A stretch of DNA of 64,000 bases, from NCBI GenBank assembly GCA_033807775.1, contig CM066314.1:36319001-36383000 (forward strand). Reading direction: 5' to 3'. The notes under the pieces are model-generated. The model saw nothing but the letters and a program-made list of their open reading frames with translations, made no database searches and had not been told where the DNA came from. This DNA is from Saussurea involucrata. Its lineage: Eukaryota > Streptophyta > Magnoliopsida > Asterales > Asteraceae. Positions 20,793-30,717 of the stretch are shown here, in pieces (the first letter of the stretch is position 1; every line of letters starts with the position of its first letter). The position numbers and the translations under genes are program-made.

Positions 20793-23700
20793 TTATCCTT
20801 CAAAGTTCAGCATTCCAAGCTCGCTGATGAGAAAGTTGAATCTTGTCTCATCAAGAGGTTTGGTAAACAAATCAGCTAACTGATAATCAGTTGGGATAAA
20901 ATGAAGTTCTATATCACCATTCATCACATGATCTCTGATAAAATGATATCTGATTTCTATGTGTTTTGTCTTTGAGTGTAGCACTGGATTGTTCGCTATA
21001 GCGATGGCACTTGTGCTGTCGCAATAGATTGGAATTTTGGAGAGCTGAAGATCATAGTCTAGTAGTTGATTTCTCATCCACAAGACTTGAGAACAGCAGC
21101 TTCCAGCGGCTACATACTCAGCTTCAGCTGTGGAAGTGGACACCGAGTTTTGCTTTTTACTTGTCCAACTTACCAGCTTTCCACCCAAGAGCTGACATCC
21201 TCCTGTGGTGCTTTTCCTATCCATTTTGCAACCTGCAAAATCACTGTCTGAATAGGCGGTTAGATCGAATCCTGAATCTTTGGGATACCAAAGACCTAGA
21301 TTCGTTGTACCCTTAAGATATCGAAAGATTCGCTTTACAGCTTTCATATGAGATATCTTAGGTTCAGCTTGATATCGTGCGCACAGACATGTTGCAAACA
21401 TAATATCGGGTCGGCTAGCTGTAAGATACAGTAGTGAGCCGATCATCCCACGGTACAGCGTGACATTGACAGGAACACCCTTTGTGTCCTTATCAAGTAT
21501 CAGCGGTGGTGCCATAGGGGTTTTCATAGCTGAACTTTCAGTTAAGTCGAATTTTTTCAGCATATCTTTAACATACTTTCCCTGATTTATAAAAGTTCCT
21601 TTTTCAGTTTGCTTAATCTGAAGACCAAGGAAATATGTTAGTTCACCCATCATACTCATTTTATACTCATCTTTCATTCTATCAGCGAAACGAGTACAAA
21701 GCTCAGGGTTAGTAGAACCAAATATAATGTCATCAACATATATTTGAACTAAAATGATATGACCTTTTATTTTTCTAAAAAACAAAGTTTTGTCAATCTT
21801 ACCTCTCTCAAATTTTTCAAGGTGGAGATAAGTAGAAAGAGTGTCATACCATGCACGAGGAGCTTGCTTCAAGCCATAAAGTGCCTTATCCAGCTTATAA
21901 ACATAACCTGGACGCTTAGGATCTGAGAATCCTGGAGGTTGTTCCACATAAACTTCTTCATTCAGCTTTCCATTTAGAAACGCTGACTTAACATCCATTT
22001 GATGTACAGTGAAGTTTTTGTGTACAGCATATGCTAAGAAAAGACGAATAGATTCAAGTCTTGCTACTGGAGCAAAGGTTTCGTCATAATCTATGCCTTC
22101 CTCTTGTTTGTATCCCTGAGCAACAAGACGAGCTTTGTTGCGAGTTACAGTACCATGTTCGTCCAACTTGTTTCGATAGACCCACTTAGTGCCTATCACT
22201 GTTTTGTCAGTTGGTCTCCGAACAAGTTTCCAAACTTTGTTTCTTTCGAATTCAGTCAGCTCTTCTTGCATAGCGCTGACCCAGTTTGGATCTCTGAGGG
22301 CATCATCTATTTTCTTTGGTTCAGTTAGAGAAATAAAGTTAACAAATAAACAAATATTACCTGCACTTCTACGAGTCTGAATACCAGCGTTGGGATCACC
22401 AAGAATTTGATCGATTGGGTGATTTACAGTCCATCGCTGAGCCGGAGCATGCGTCGCTGACTCAGTCTGAACTGGAGAAACTGAAGATGAGGCTTCAGCT
22501 ACTTCTGGATAATCAGCTAAGAGAGGAATGCTTGCATTTGTCACTTCATTCACTGATTGCTGAGAAATAGATGGAATTTCTGAGACATTTGGATCAACAG
22601 CGGGTATAGTATTTATAGGAACAGCTGAGACCCAAGATGTTTCAGCTTCACTATTCTGCATATTGGGAGTGATAGTAGGACCATCATTTTCAGTTGTATG
22701 AGTATGAGTAGTGGGAACATCTTCTGAATCACCAAGATGAGAAAACATCCATTGATTCAGTTCTTCTGTATCAGCGTTCGGTTTAGAGTTCGCTGAACGG
22801 GATTCGTCAAACGTGACGTGAATAGTTTCTTCTACAGTTTGTCTTCTTCGGTTGAAGACTCTGAAGGCTTTGGAAACTGAGGAGTATCCAAGAAAGATTC
22901 CATCATCAGCCTTAGGATCAAACTTTCCAAGGGCATCTCTGTTGTTCAGTATGAAACACTGACAACCAAAGATGTGAAGAAAGCTGATTGAAGGCTTTCT
23001 CCCATGAAAAAGTTCATAGGCTGTCTTTTTAAATCTTTTGACTATCAGCGACCTGTTTTGCGTAAAACAAGCCGTGTTGACAGCTTCTGCCCAAAACTGA
23101 GTAGGCAGGTGAGAATCGCTGAGCATTGAACGTGCAGCTTCAATAATTGTTCTATTTCTTCTTTCAGCGACTCCGTTTTGTTGTGGTGTTCTCACTGACG
23201 AAAAGTTGTGAGAAATACCCTTGCTCTCAAGGAAGGAATCAAGAGAACTGTTTTTGAATTCAGTTCCATGATCACTCCTTATTGAGCGAACAGTCATATT
23301 GTTCAGAGTTTCCATCTTCCGAACAAAGGTGATGAGTTCTTCAGGGGTGTCACTCTTAGAACGGAGAAACATTACCCATATATAACGAGAGAATTCATCA
23401 ACTATGACCAGCGTATATTTCTTTCCAGCGATGGATTGTTTGTTAACGGGGCCAAACAAATCCATATGGAGTAGTTGAAGAGGAGATGACACTGAGGAAA
23501 CTTGCTTGGACTTAAAGCTTGCCTTGGTCTGCTTCCCTTTTTCACACGCTGAACATAAGGATTCTTTGGCGTATGAATGTTGAGGTAGACCAGTGACTAA
23601 CTCTTTGGATGAAAGAGTATTCAATGTCTTGAAGTTGAGATGTGAAAGCCTCTTGTGCCATAGCCAGTTGACATCAGAAGATGCCTTTGAGAAGAAACAG

Positions 23701-24071
23701 GAGTTCTCAGTGGTTGTTGAGTCCATGTTTATAACGTAAACATTTTCCAAACGATAACCGCTGAGAGCTATCTTCTCCTTTTTGTCAGAGACAAAGCAGG
23801 ATTCCTTGGTGAAAATCACTTTGTTATCCATGTCGCAAAGCTGACTGATGCTCAGAAGATTATGCTTCAGCCCTTCAACATATGCGACTCTTCTGAAGGA
23901 TGTTGTACCATTTGAAAGTACACCATACCCTCGGGTGTGTCCTTTTCCATTTCCACCGAAAGTCACAGAGGGACCCTTCTCTTCCTTGTATTCAACGAGC
24001 ATGCTTTTCTTTCCAGTCATGTGTCTGGAGCATCCGCTATCGAGATACCAGATACCCTTCTTAACCTGCAA
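20793..24071 (-). CDS. SIRE-C pol: protease, integrase, reverse transcriptase, RNase H
   Basis: Uninterrupted 1092-codon frame. Protease shows LDSGCSRHMTG in the first 20 residues. The gag-pre-integrase block has WHKRLSHLNF and CSACEKGKQ. Integrase shows its D, D and E in HMDLFGP, SDHGTEF and NGVAERRNRT. RT begins near residue 610 (WVYRNKLDEHG), with MDVKSAFLNG and the catalytic YVDDIIFG. RNase H shows YSDSDFAG, STAEAEYVA and a late CDSTSAI. All residues I expect for activity are present. The true polyprotein starts upstream in gag; the Met at 24071 is internal. It ends in TAA at 20793-20795. This is the best preserved enzyme gene in the window. Confidence 0.92.
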   Translation of the reverse strand: MQVKKGIWYLDSGCSRHMTGKKSMLVEYKEEKGPSVTFGGNGKGHTRGYGVLSNGTTSFRRVAYVEGLKHNLLSISQLCDMDNKVIFTKESCFVSDKKEKIALSGYRLENVYVINMDSTTTENSCFFSKASSDVNWLWHKRLSHLNFKTLNTLSSKELVTGLPQHSYAKESLCSACEKGKQTKASFKSKQVSSVSSPLQLLHMDLFGPVNKQSIAGKKYTLVIVDEFSRYIWVMFLRSKSDTPEELITFVRKMETLNNMTVRSIRSDHGTEFKNSSLDSFLESKGISHNFSSVRTPQQNGVAERRNRTIIEAARSMLSDSHLPTQFWAEAVNTACFTQNRSLIVKRFKKTAYELFHGRKPSISFLHIFGCQCFILNNRDALGKFDPKADDGIFLGYSSVSKAFRVFNRRRQTVEETIHVTFDESRSANSKPNADTEELNQWMFSHLGDSEDVPTTHTHTTENDGPTITPNMQNSEAETSWVSAVPINTIPAVDPNVSEIPSISQQSVNEVTNASIPLLADYPEVAEASSSVSPVQTESATHAPAQRWTVNHPIDQILGDPNAGIQTRRSAGNICLFVNFISLTEPKKIDDALRDPNWVSAMQEELTEFERNKVWKLVRRPTDKTVIGTKWVYRNKLDEHGTVTRNKARLVAQGYKQEEGIDYDETFAPVARLESIRLFLAYAVHKNFTVHQMDVKSAFLNGKLNEEVYVEQPPGFSDPKRPGYVYKLDKALYGLKQAPRAWYDTLSTYLHLEKFERGKIDKTLFFRKIKGHIILVQIYVDDIIFGSTNPELCTRFADRMKDEYKMSMMGELTYFLGLQIKQTEKGTFINQGKYVKDMLKKFDLTESSAMKTPMAPPLILDKDTKGVPVNVTLYRGMIGSLLYLTASRPDIMFATCLCARYQAEPKISHMKAVKRIFRYLKGTTNLGLWYPKDSGFDLTAYSDSDFAGCKMDRKSTTGGCQLLGGKLVSWTSKKQNSVSTSTAEAEYVAAGSCCSQVLWMRNQLLDYDLQLSKIPIYCDSTSAIAIANNPVLHSKTKHIEIRYHFIRDHVMNGDIELHFIPTDYQLADLFTKPLDETRFNFLISELGMLNFEG

Positions 24072-24177
24072 TACAAAGGAAGATTAGTTTTGCTTGGGTA
24101 CCCACTTCACCATGTATACGCGTTTGTCAGTGGAAGTGGTTGGAATGGGTTCAGCAGTCTTCGCAGCATTTGAAGAT

Positions 24178-26579
24178 TCAGCTTTTGTCTTTCTTCACTT
24201 TGGTCAATTTCTTGACCTCAGCGGTAGGAGTCACCTTGACCTGACTTGCAACTGGTTTGGTCTTCTTTGGTGCTATCTTCACCTTAGCTATCTTATCAGC
24301 TTTGGTGGCTGTGGGACACTTACTTGCAATATGATCGGTAAGTCCACAGTGATAACATTTCCTATAACTAAAATTAGTTCTAGGACCACTTGTGTGCTGA
24401 GCTTTTAATTTGGAATTAGAAGTGCCAGCACCAAGTACACTATTGGTTTTTGAAATAGGACGAACATTCAGTTCTTCAGATTTCTTACCAAGGATATCTA
24501 CTCTGAGTCTAGGAGTAGGTCGCTGAACTGATCCAGAGGTCTGATTTCTAGAACCAGGTGAATGAATCACTAAGGCTTTGGAAGCATTCAGCTTAGGTAC
24601 TAAAGTACCCTTCTAAGGATTTTGATAAATTACAATTCCTTTACCTTTATCTTTAGAGACAGAGGTAGGTTTTGAATAAACCATTTTCTCCTTACCTTTT
24701 GAGGAGGTAGGAGTTTCCTCAGGGATTGGTGTAATCGACGAGGAGTACTGAGATGAAGAAGTGTCAGCTACTGAGGATACGAACGTTCCAAATTTAAGCA
24801 TTGAACGTTCAGTGGTTGGTATTGGAGTATCATATTTATAACCCAGACCACGTTTATCACTCAGAGGAATCTGAGCCTTAATTATCTCAGTGATCTTTGT
24901 TGAAGAATTACACCATCCTTCAACAGTAGCTTGTTCAGCTTTTAATGCAGCGATAGCTTCCGCTCGTTCAATTTTGACTAGCTGATTTAAATGGACTTGA
25001 TCTTTAAAATCTTCTTCAAATTTAGAAAGCTTTTCTATTTGAAGGTGGCAATTTTTAAGCTTTTCAGCGAGATCAAGATTTTGGTTTTCAACCACAGCTT
25101 TGCCGTTCATGGCTTCGTATAAGCTTCTAGTCAGTAGTTCGATTTTACGGAGACTATCAGCTTCATCAATATTTACAATATTGGTAAAGAAGGAGGGTGA
25201 TACCTGAATGGCAGATGTTGAAGTGGAGGGAATGTCTCAACTTTCTTCCTCTTCTTCAATCTTGGCCATGAGACATTGATTTGCTTCATCATCTTCAGAA
25301 TCAGATGATGAGGCTTCTTCATCAGAAGCAGCCCAATCATAGTCAGCCATCAGGCCTTTTCCTTTCTTCTTAAAGCTTTTCAGCTTTGCATACTTCTCCT
25401 TCAGCTTTAAGTATTTGTCGTCTTTATTCCTTGGAACAAAGGATTTCTTTGTAAAGGCTGAAGGTCTCATGATTTTCTTTGATCTGCACTCGTTAGCGAA
25501 ATGACCTGTCTTTTCGCAGTTAAAACAAGTAGCAGTAGCCTTATCAACAAAAGCTGATGACTTAGGCTTGTCAGCTATAGAAAGAGTTTTGTTCTTTCTA
25601 AACATTTTCTTCTTGGCGAATCTCCTGAACTTTTTAGTTAGGAGAGCCAAGGATTCATCATCTGAAGAATCAGAATCTGATGATCTTTCAGAGTTACTTT
25701 CTAACTCAGTGATAGTGACCACGGGTCGCTGAGTAGAAGGTTCCTCTGAGATTAAAGCAACAGGGGTGCTTTTGGAATCTTTTACAAGATTCTTCTTAAG
25801 ATGGCTAGATTGCTCATGATTCAGCAATGTGCCATATAAGGTAGCAAGTGTCATTGATCTTAGATCTTTTGACAGCTTGAGACACATGGAATAATTGTCC
25901 CAGCTTTCAGGTAAACATTCTAAAAACTTTGTCAGAACTTCAAAGTTAGAATATTCCTTACCAACCGTTTTAAGATCTATAATTAAGCAATTAAAACGTT
26001 GATGTACTTCAGAGAGAGTTTCATTCTTACCAGAGATGAAACTTTCGTATTGTCTTACCAGGTTGATCTTTCTTGAATCCTGGACTTCAGACGTTCCTTC
26101 ATACTGAACACATATTGTGTCCCACATGGCTTTTGAGGATTTCAGGTTCATGACGGAATGGTAGACTTCTTCAGGAAGGGCCATGGATAGTATGGATCTG
26201 GCTTTTGTATCTATAGCCACTTTCTTCTTGTCTTCATCGGTCCAATGATGGATTTCCTTTGGAATCAGCCTTTCTGGAATAGCAGCTCTAGTTGCAGTGG
26301 CTGGAACGGCAGGATCAATCGTTACAGGGATGTGTGGATTTCCTTTGGAATCAGCCTTTCTGGAATAGCAGCTATAGTTGCAGTGGCTGGAACGGCAGGA
26401 TCAATCGTTACAGGGATGTGTGGACTGTTTTCAAGATAGTAAGGTATAGTGGGGTCTACACCTTCTAAGAAGAGTGTCATCCTATTTTTCCATAAGTTGA
26501 AGTTGTCTCTGGAAAATCTAGGGGGTTTTGCAAGAGAACCATTGTCGATATAGTGAGTGTTTGTGTTTGAGTTGGCCAT
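24178..26579 (-). pseudogene. SIRE-C gag, broken by a duplication and stops
   Basis: Starts MANSNTNTHYIDNG at 26579. The copia gag domain follows (LNLKSSKAMWDTICVQYEG, LTKFLECLPESWD in the 26220-25800 part), then a Ser-rich acidic stretch and a first knuckle (CFNCEKTGHFANEC) near 25490-25535. After stops at 25237 (TGA) and 24613 (TAG) the same frame goes on to a second knuckle (CYHCGLTDHIASKC) near 24320-24360. The duplication at 26249-26420 puts the first 85 codons out of frame with the rest. The TAG could in principle be a suppressible stop, since stop suppression is known in SIRE1, but the TGA and the duplication argue for a damaged gag. Confidence 0.8.
26249..26420. repeat. 86-bp tandem duplication in SIRE-C gag
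   Basis: The segment starting GATTTCCTTTGGAATCAGCC at 26251 is repeated at 26337, with one base difference (CTCTAG against CTATAG). 86 is not a multiple of three, so the duplication shifts the gag frame. Confidence 0.9.
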
Positions 26580-26641
26580 TTTCAGATAATAGCAAGGAAG
26601 AGAAATATCTTAGATTAGATCTTGTTTATGAGATTAAACAA

Positions 26642-26659
26642 ATCTGCTCTGATACCACT
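26642..26659 (-). other. SIRE-C primer-binding site
   Basis: The minus strand just inside the LTR reads TGGTATCAGAGCAGATT, an exact initiator-Met tRNA primer site. Confidence 0.9.
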
Positions 26660-27618
26660 TGTTGGTCCCGAAAGGCTTAAACAAGTTTGTAGAAGGGGGG
26701 GTTGAATACAAACACACTATTTTACTTTTCTAAATTGTTTATTGATAAATCATTAACAATTTACAGCTTGTTGCGGAAACAAGATTAAGGATAAACCTAA
26801 ATCTAAACAAGTTGGAACACTAAGGTTTTCTTGCACTAAGAAAGATAAGGAGATTACTAATAAAATCCTATCTTGAGAGATTTGAACTTGTCCAGAGTTA
26901 GCAAGTTACTTCAAATGAAGTGAGTTCATCTCTTTATATACTGCATGCATTTAATGCAATCCAGTATATACTTTACACGTGTCATCAGCGGATTGGTTGC
27001 ATGTCATTGACCTTTGATGACAACCTTAGTAGCCGCATGAATGAACAGTGTAGTATCAGAGTGGTTGTACGATTTCAGATTTTCGGAGGTTCTTTTCTGA
27101 CATTTCGTACGGTGGCGTGCAAGGGAGGTTAAGACAAAAGTACTTTGTACGGAGGACTTCATGATCAGCTTTCGTTGATTCAGCGATTATCATTTACTAT
27201 TCAGCAGATGATAAAGTTCAGCGATAGCTGAAGTCTTGTACTTGATACTTCACGTTGAGTGGACAAATCTGAGTCTTCGCTGATCCGCATCAGTTCATTA
27301 GGAGACTTGTCGCTGGTTCTTGAGCTTGATCTTCGACTTCAGCGTAGAACCTTTGTTGACGTGAATCTTGTCTTCAGGGATCATAAGTAAACAACTAACT
27401 TATCAGCGATCACCATAAGGACTGAACAGACTCAGCGATATGGTGAACAGTGTTCGCTGAATGTTTAATCTAAATGTGCGAGAGTTCCTATCAGCAGTAC
27501 TGTAAGATCTTAGTACTTATCAGCGATAGTGAAACTCTGATACATATTGTTTACTTACAATTTTCACTAAGTATTTAAGATAGGGTCATTATCAAATCAC
27601 TGAGGGTTTGGATCAACA
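26660..27618 (-). repeat. SIRE-C 5' LTR (959 bp)
   Basis: Same ends and length as the partner LTR at 15399-16357. The minus-strand TATA lies at about 26932-26941. Confidence 0.95.
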
Positions 27619-27623
27619 TCTTG

Positions 27624-28461
27624 TATTAAGATAAGGCCCCGACGAAGACCCAAAAAACCTCCGTCGTCCCTCCTAAAAGGTAAATCGAGAGTTCCTCACG
27701 ACACTCGACCTCGACGTCGCCTACTTCGCACGACCGTCGCGTAGAATCATGCGACCTCGGCCGACTAACGCGTTATACGACTGTTATATTTATTCAGTGA
27801 TTAATGCAGGAGTCAAAGTCATTAATGGACAACGGCTATAACCGACGAAATCAGTTATGAGCATCTAATCCCACATTGAAGACGACGACCGTTACGACAA
27901 TCATCAAAGATCTTAATGATTCAATTAAAATCATCCGAAGACTATAAATCCCAAGTTCAATCCTCAGTTTCAGGACATCGAATAACACAGGGAGACAGAT
28001 AGAACAAGAGCATCGAACAATAGAAGCTAACGCAAACACCCGAAGAATATTCATTCGAAGCAAAGAGATCATTCATAGAAGATCGCTCTCGACGCAAGAC
28101 TTTCACTCTCGACCAAAAGTTTACATATTGTTTTCACACACGACGCACACTGTTTTTACATTCCAAACACTTGTACTTTACGTTTTGAAGTCTTTCCCTT
28201 CATTTGTATTGTATTCTCTGTATGATCGACACCCAGAACACCAAGGACATCGCCCCTGATTGGCGACCATAGTGCAGCGACGACATCCACTGTCGTCCGC
28301 AGGTTTTTTCCTTGTTGAGGTTTTTCCTGCGTCATCAAATCCTCTGTCTTATTTACATTTTTGTCTTTGTCGCACGCCTTTGTCGAATGATTCCATTCTT
28401 TAGTTGTTAAAGTCCACATCGACCTTAAGTTGTCCCTTTGGTGCGATTTTTGGCATTAACT
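27624..28461 (+). repeat. Tat-B2 3' LTR, remainder after SIRE-C
   Basis: Resumes TATTAAGATAAGGCCCCGAC after the second TCTTG and ends GGCATTAACT at 28461. With 15327-15398 it gives 910 bp, equal to the 5' LTR. The terminal CA has become CT. Confidence 0.9.
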
Positions 28462-29662
28462 GTTAGCTGGAGTAACAACGTCATCGATGATATCCTTGAG
28501 ATTGCCCTTCGGGACGTGATATGCTAGCTCTTTTTTAAGATCTATGCAATCATCTGTCGCATGACCATGGTCGACATGGAAGTCGCACCATTTCGATTTG
28601 TCTTTCTTATCGTCGTCTTTGTCGGTGTTCTTCGGCTACCGGATGGTCGCTTGGATGGTCCTCAGAGCCTCGACCAAGTCCTTAGTGGTCCCTTTGAATC
28701 CGTAGGAGGATATCTTAGGGCACTGGGGAAATTTGGTCGCGGTCTTGGATTCCGCTTTTGTCTTGAATCGGACGTTCTAGATTTGTCGTGCAGATTCTGG
28801 CTTGGATACTGCCTTTGTCTTGAACTCTGGCTTCCTTACGCTTAACGACCTTTTGTCATCGGTGTGCTTACGACGAAAGGCAGCGTCGTTCTCCACCCTC
28901 AGATATGCTAGGGTTCTGGCACGGACATCTTCAAAATTTTCTGGGGGATACTTGGTCAAATCGGTGTACAAACCCGAACTGTCGTCTAGACCGCGTTTAT
29001 AGGCTTTGATCGCGGTCTTGACGTCGCAGTTACGGACACTGATCATTTCTGCGTTGAACCTATTGAAATAGCTCCGGATCGATTCTTCAGCCTTTTGTAC
29101 GACATAGTACAAATCGCTGGTCTGCTTCACCATCTTGCGACTGCTGGCGAATTGCTGGGAGAATTGGTTGACTAACTCGGCGAATGACCCGATGGATTTA
29201 TGTTTTAGGTTAATCAACCACTGGAGGGCAGGACCTGTGAGGGTCGCCCCAAAACTCTTGCACATGCAAACCTCTTGATACATATGCGGGATCGAGACCG
29301 CCCACATTAACTGCTTATACTGTGCGATGTGCTCCGTCGGATCAGTTATCCCTGAATACTTGGGCGTGAAGGCGGGATATTATATTTCTTTGGGACATCG
29401 ACTGTCGCGATCGTGTCGACGCAAGGCGACGCTTGGAATCCTGAGTGAGGCTCGACATCGACAGGCACGACTGCCCCCGGCAGCTTAGCGAGTAGAGACA
29501 GGACGCGCTCATTCTGGTCTTCTAACATCTTCAATCACTGGGCGACTGGGTCGTTAGGATCGGGATTCGCACCGGTTTGAGGATTAACCCCTGAACTGGT
29601 GCCATTTCCATACAACGAGCCATTGGCGTCCCCGTTGAAAGGAACAAAATATGGCTGGGACC
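28462..29662 (-). pseudogene. Tat-B1 gag, middle and C-terminal part
   Basis: Minus-strand gag between the two insertions. Blocks: CKSFGATLTGPALQWLINLK, SRKMVKQTSDLYYVVQK, DVKTAIKAYKRGLDDSSG, then a C-terminal part with KSKWCDFHVDHGHATDDC, a C-x2-H-x4-H-x4-C variant knuckle, near 28547-28600. Frames break near 29346 and near 28777. It joins to the N-terminus at 42981-43349 on one side and to protease at 10054 on the other. Confidence 0.8.
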
Positions 29663-30615
29663 TGTTTGGGCAAAAAATCACGTCGTACGACCACGACCAG
29701 AGCAGGTAAGACGCACGTTATAATCCAAATCTTATATTAAGATAAGGTCTCGACAAGAACCCATAAAACATCTGTCGTCTCCCGTAAAAGGTAAGTCGTA
29801 CGTCTCCCATGACGCACGACCATAGCATCGCCCGTCTCGTACGACCACCGCGTAAGATCATTGTACCTTCGACCAAAGCTAACGTTAACCCTGACTGTTA
29901 CGTTTGTTAAGTATTTGATGCAGGAGTCAAAGCCATTAACAGCAAACAGCCGTAACGGACGAAGAGCATTATGGATAATCACTCCGGCGACCGTTTCCAG
30001 CCGTTGTAGCCGTTGATTAAAGCATTAATGGAGCTAATTAATAATGCAAAGACTATAAATACCAAGCTAAGTCTTCACATCAAGGGACATCAGTTAACAT
30101 CCAGTATACATCAGCGAACATCACCAAACAGCAGAGAAAATCATCCAAACTCATAGCAAAGAACATTCAAACTCTGGAGATCAAGTACTGAAGTCCAGAA
30201 TATCGCAATGGACTCAAGAACACTCGAAGGAAAGCTCAAGTTATCGCTCTCGACGCACGGTAACAACCCTCGACTAGAATCTCACACTTTGTATTCACAC
30301 ACGACAAACACCTGTTTTTACATTCAAACACTTGTACTTTACATTTCGAAGTATTTCCTTCATTTGTATTGTAATCATCGTACGACCGACGCCAGTACCA
30401 AGGACGTCGCCCCTGATTGGCGACCATAGTGCAGCGATGACACCCCTTGTCATCCGCCGGTTTTTTCCTCGATTGAGGTTTTTCCTGCGTCATCAAATCC
30501 CTTGTCTTGTTTATTTTTTCCCTCATCGCACGTCTCGTCGAAGGATCCTTTCTTTAGTTGATTAAGTCCACATCGACCTTAAGTTGTCCCTTTGGTGCGA
30601 TTTTTGGCATTAACA
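29663..30615 (+). repeat. Tat-B3 LTR 1 (953 bp)
   Basis: TGTTTGGGCAAAAAATCACG start and GGCATTAACA end. This is a distinct LTR subfamily from B1/B2/B4-B6. TATA (CTATAAAT) is at about 30053-30060. It is followed by the primer site GTTTGGCGCCATCCGTGGG at 30616-30634. Confidence 0.92.
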
Positions 30616-30717
30616 GTTTGGCGCCATCCGTGGGACTACATCTAGAGAAAATCCTCAACGAACGTGCACCCTACTAACAGTTTCTTGGAGTTTTTTCTGC
30701 TCTTTATTACAGGAATA

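Larger units (their letters stand above)
15399..27618 (-). mobile_element. SIRE-C: young SIRE-type Ty1/copia retrotransposon (12.2 kb)
   Basis: Complete element with two 959-bp LTRs that differ at 2 sites and a perfect TSD, TCTTG at 15394-15398 and 27619-27623. On the minus strand the order is PBS, gag, protease-integrase-RT-RNase H, then long extra ORFs in the envelope position, PPT and LTR. Integrase before RT defines copia. Large size, a gag with two separate zinc knuckles and extra ORFs after pol point to the SIRE/Maximus (sirevirus) group. It sits in the 3' LTR of Tat-B2. Confidence 0.95.
10055..28461 (+). mobile_element. Tat-B2: Tat/Retand-type element with SIRE-C inside its 3' LTR
   Basis: Complete insertion from LTR to LTR in the gag-protease gene of Tat-B1. 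The TSD is GTTAG at 10050-10054 and 28462-28466, a perfect match. Without SIRE-C it is about 6.2 kb. It carries gag-protease with stops, a pol remnant without RT or integrase core, and a rearranged antisense gene. The two LTRs are each 910 bp and differ at roughly 22 sites by eye, including the last base (A to T). Confidence 0.9.

Noticed and set aside
20793..20795. Stop-codon suppression between SIRE-C pol and the next ORF
   Set aside because: Known for a UAG with a special context in SIRE1. Here the stop is TAA and further stops lie before the next ATG.
24613..24615. TAG in SIRE-C gag as a programmed readthrough stop
   Set aside because: A TGA at 25237 and a frame-shifting duplication also break gag, and I did not see a clear suppression context. 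Left as a possibility only.
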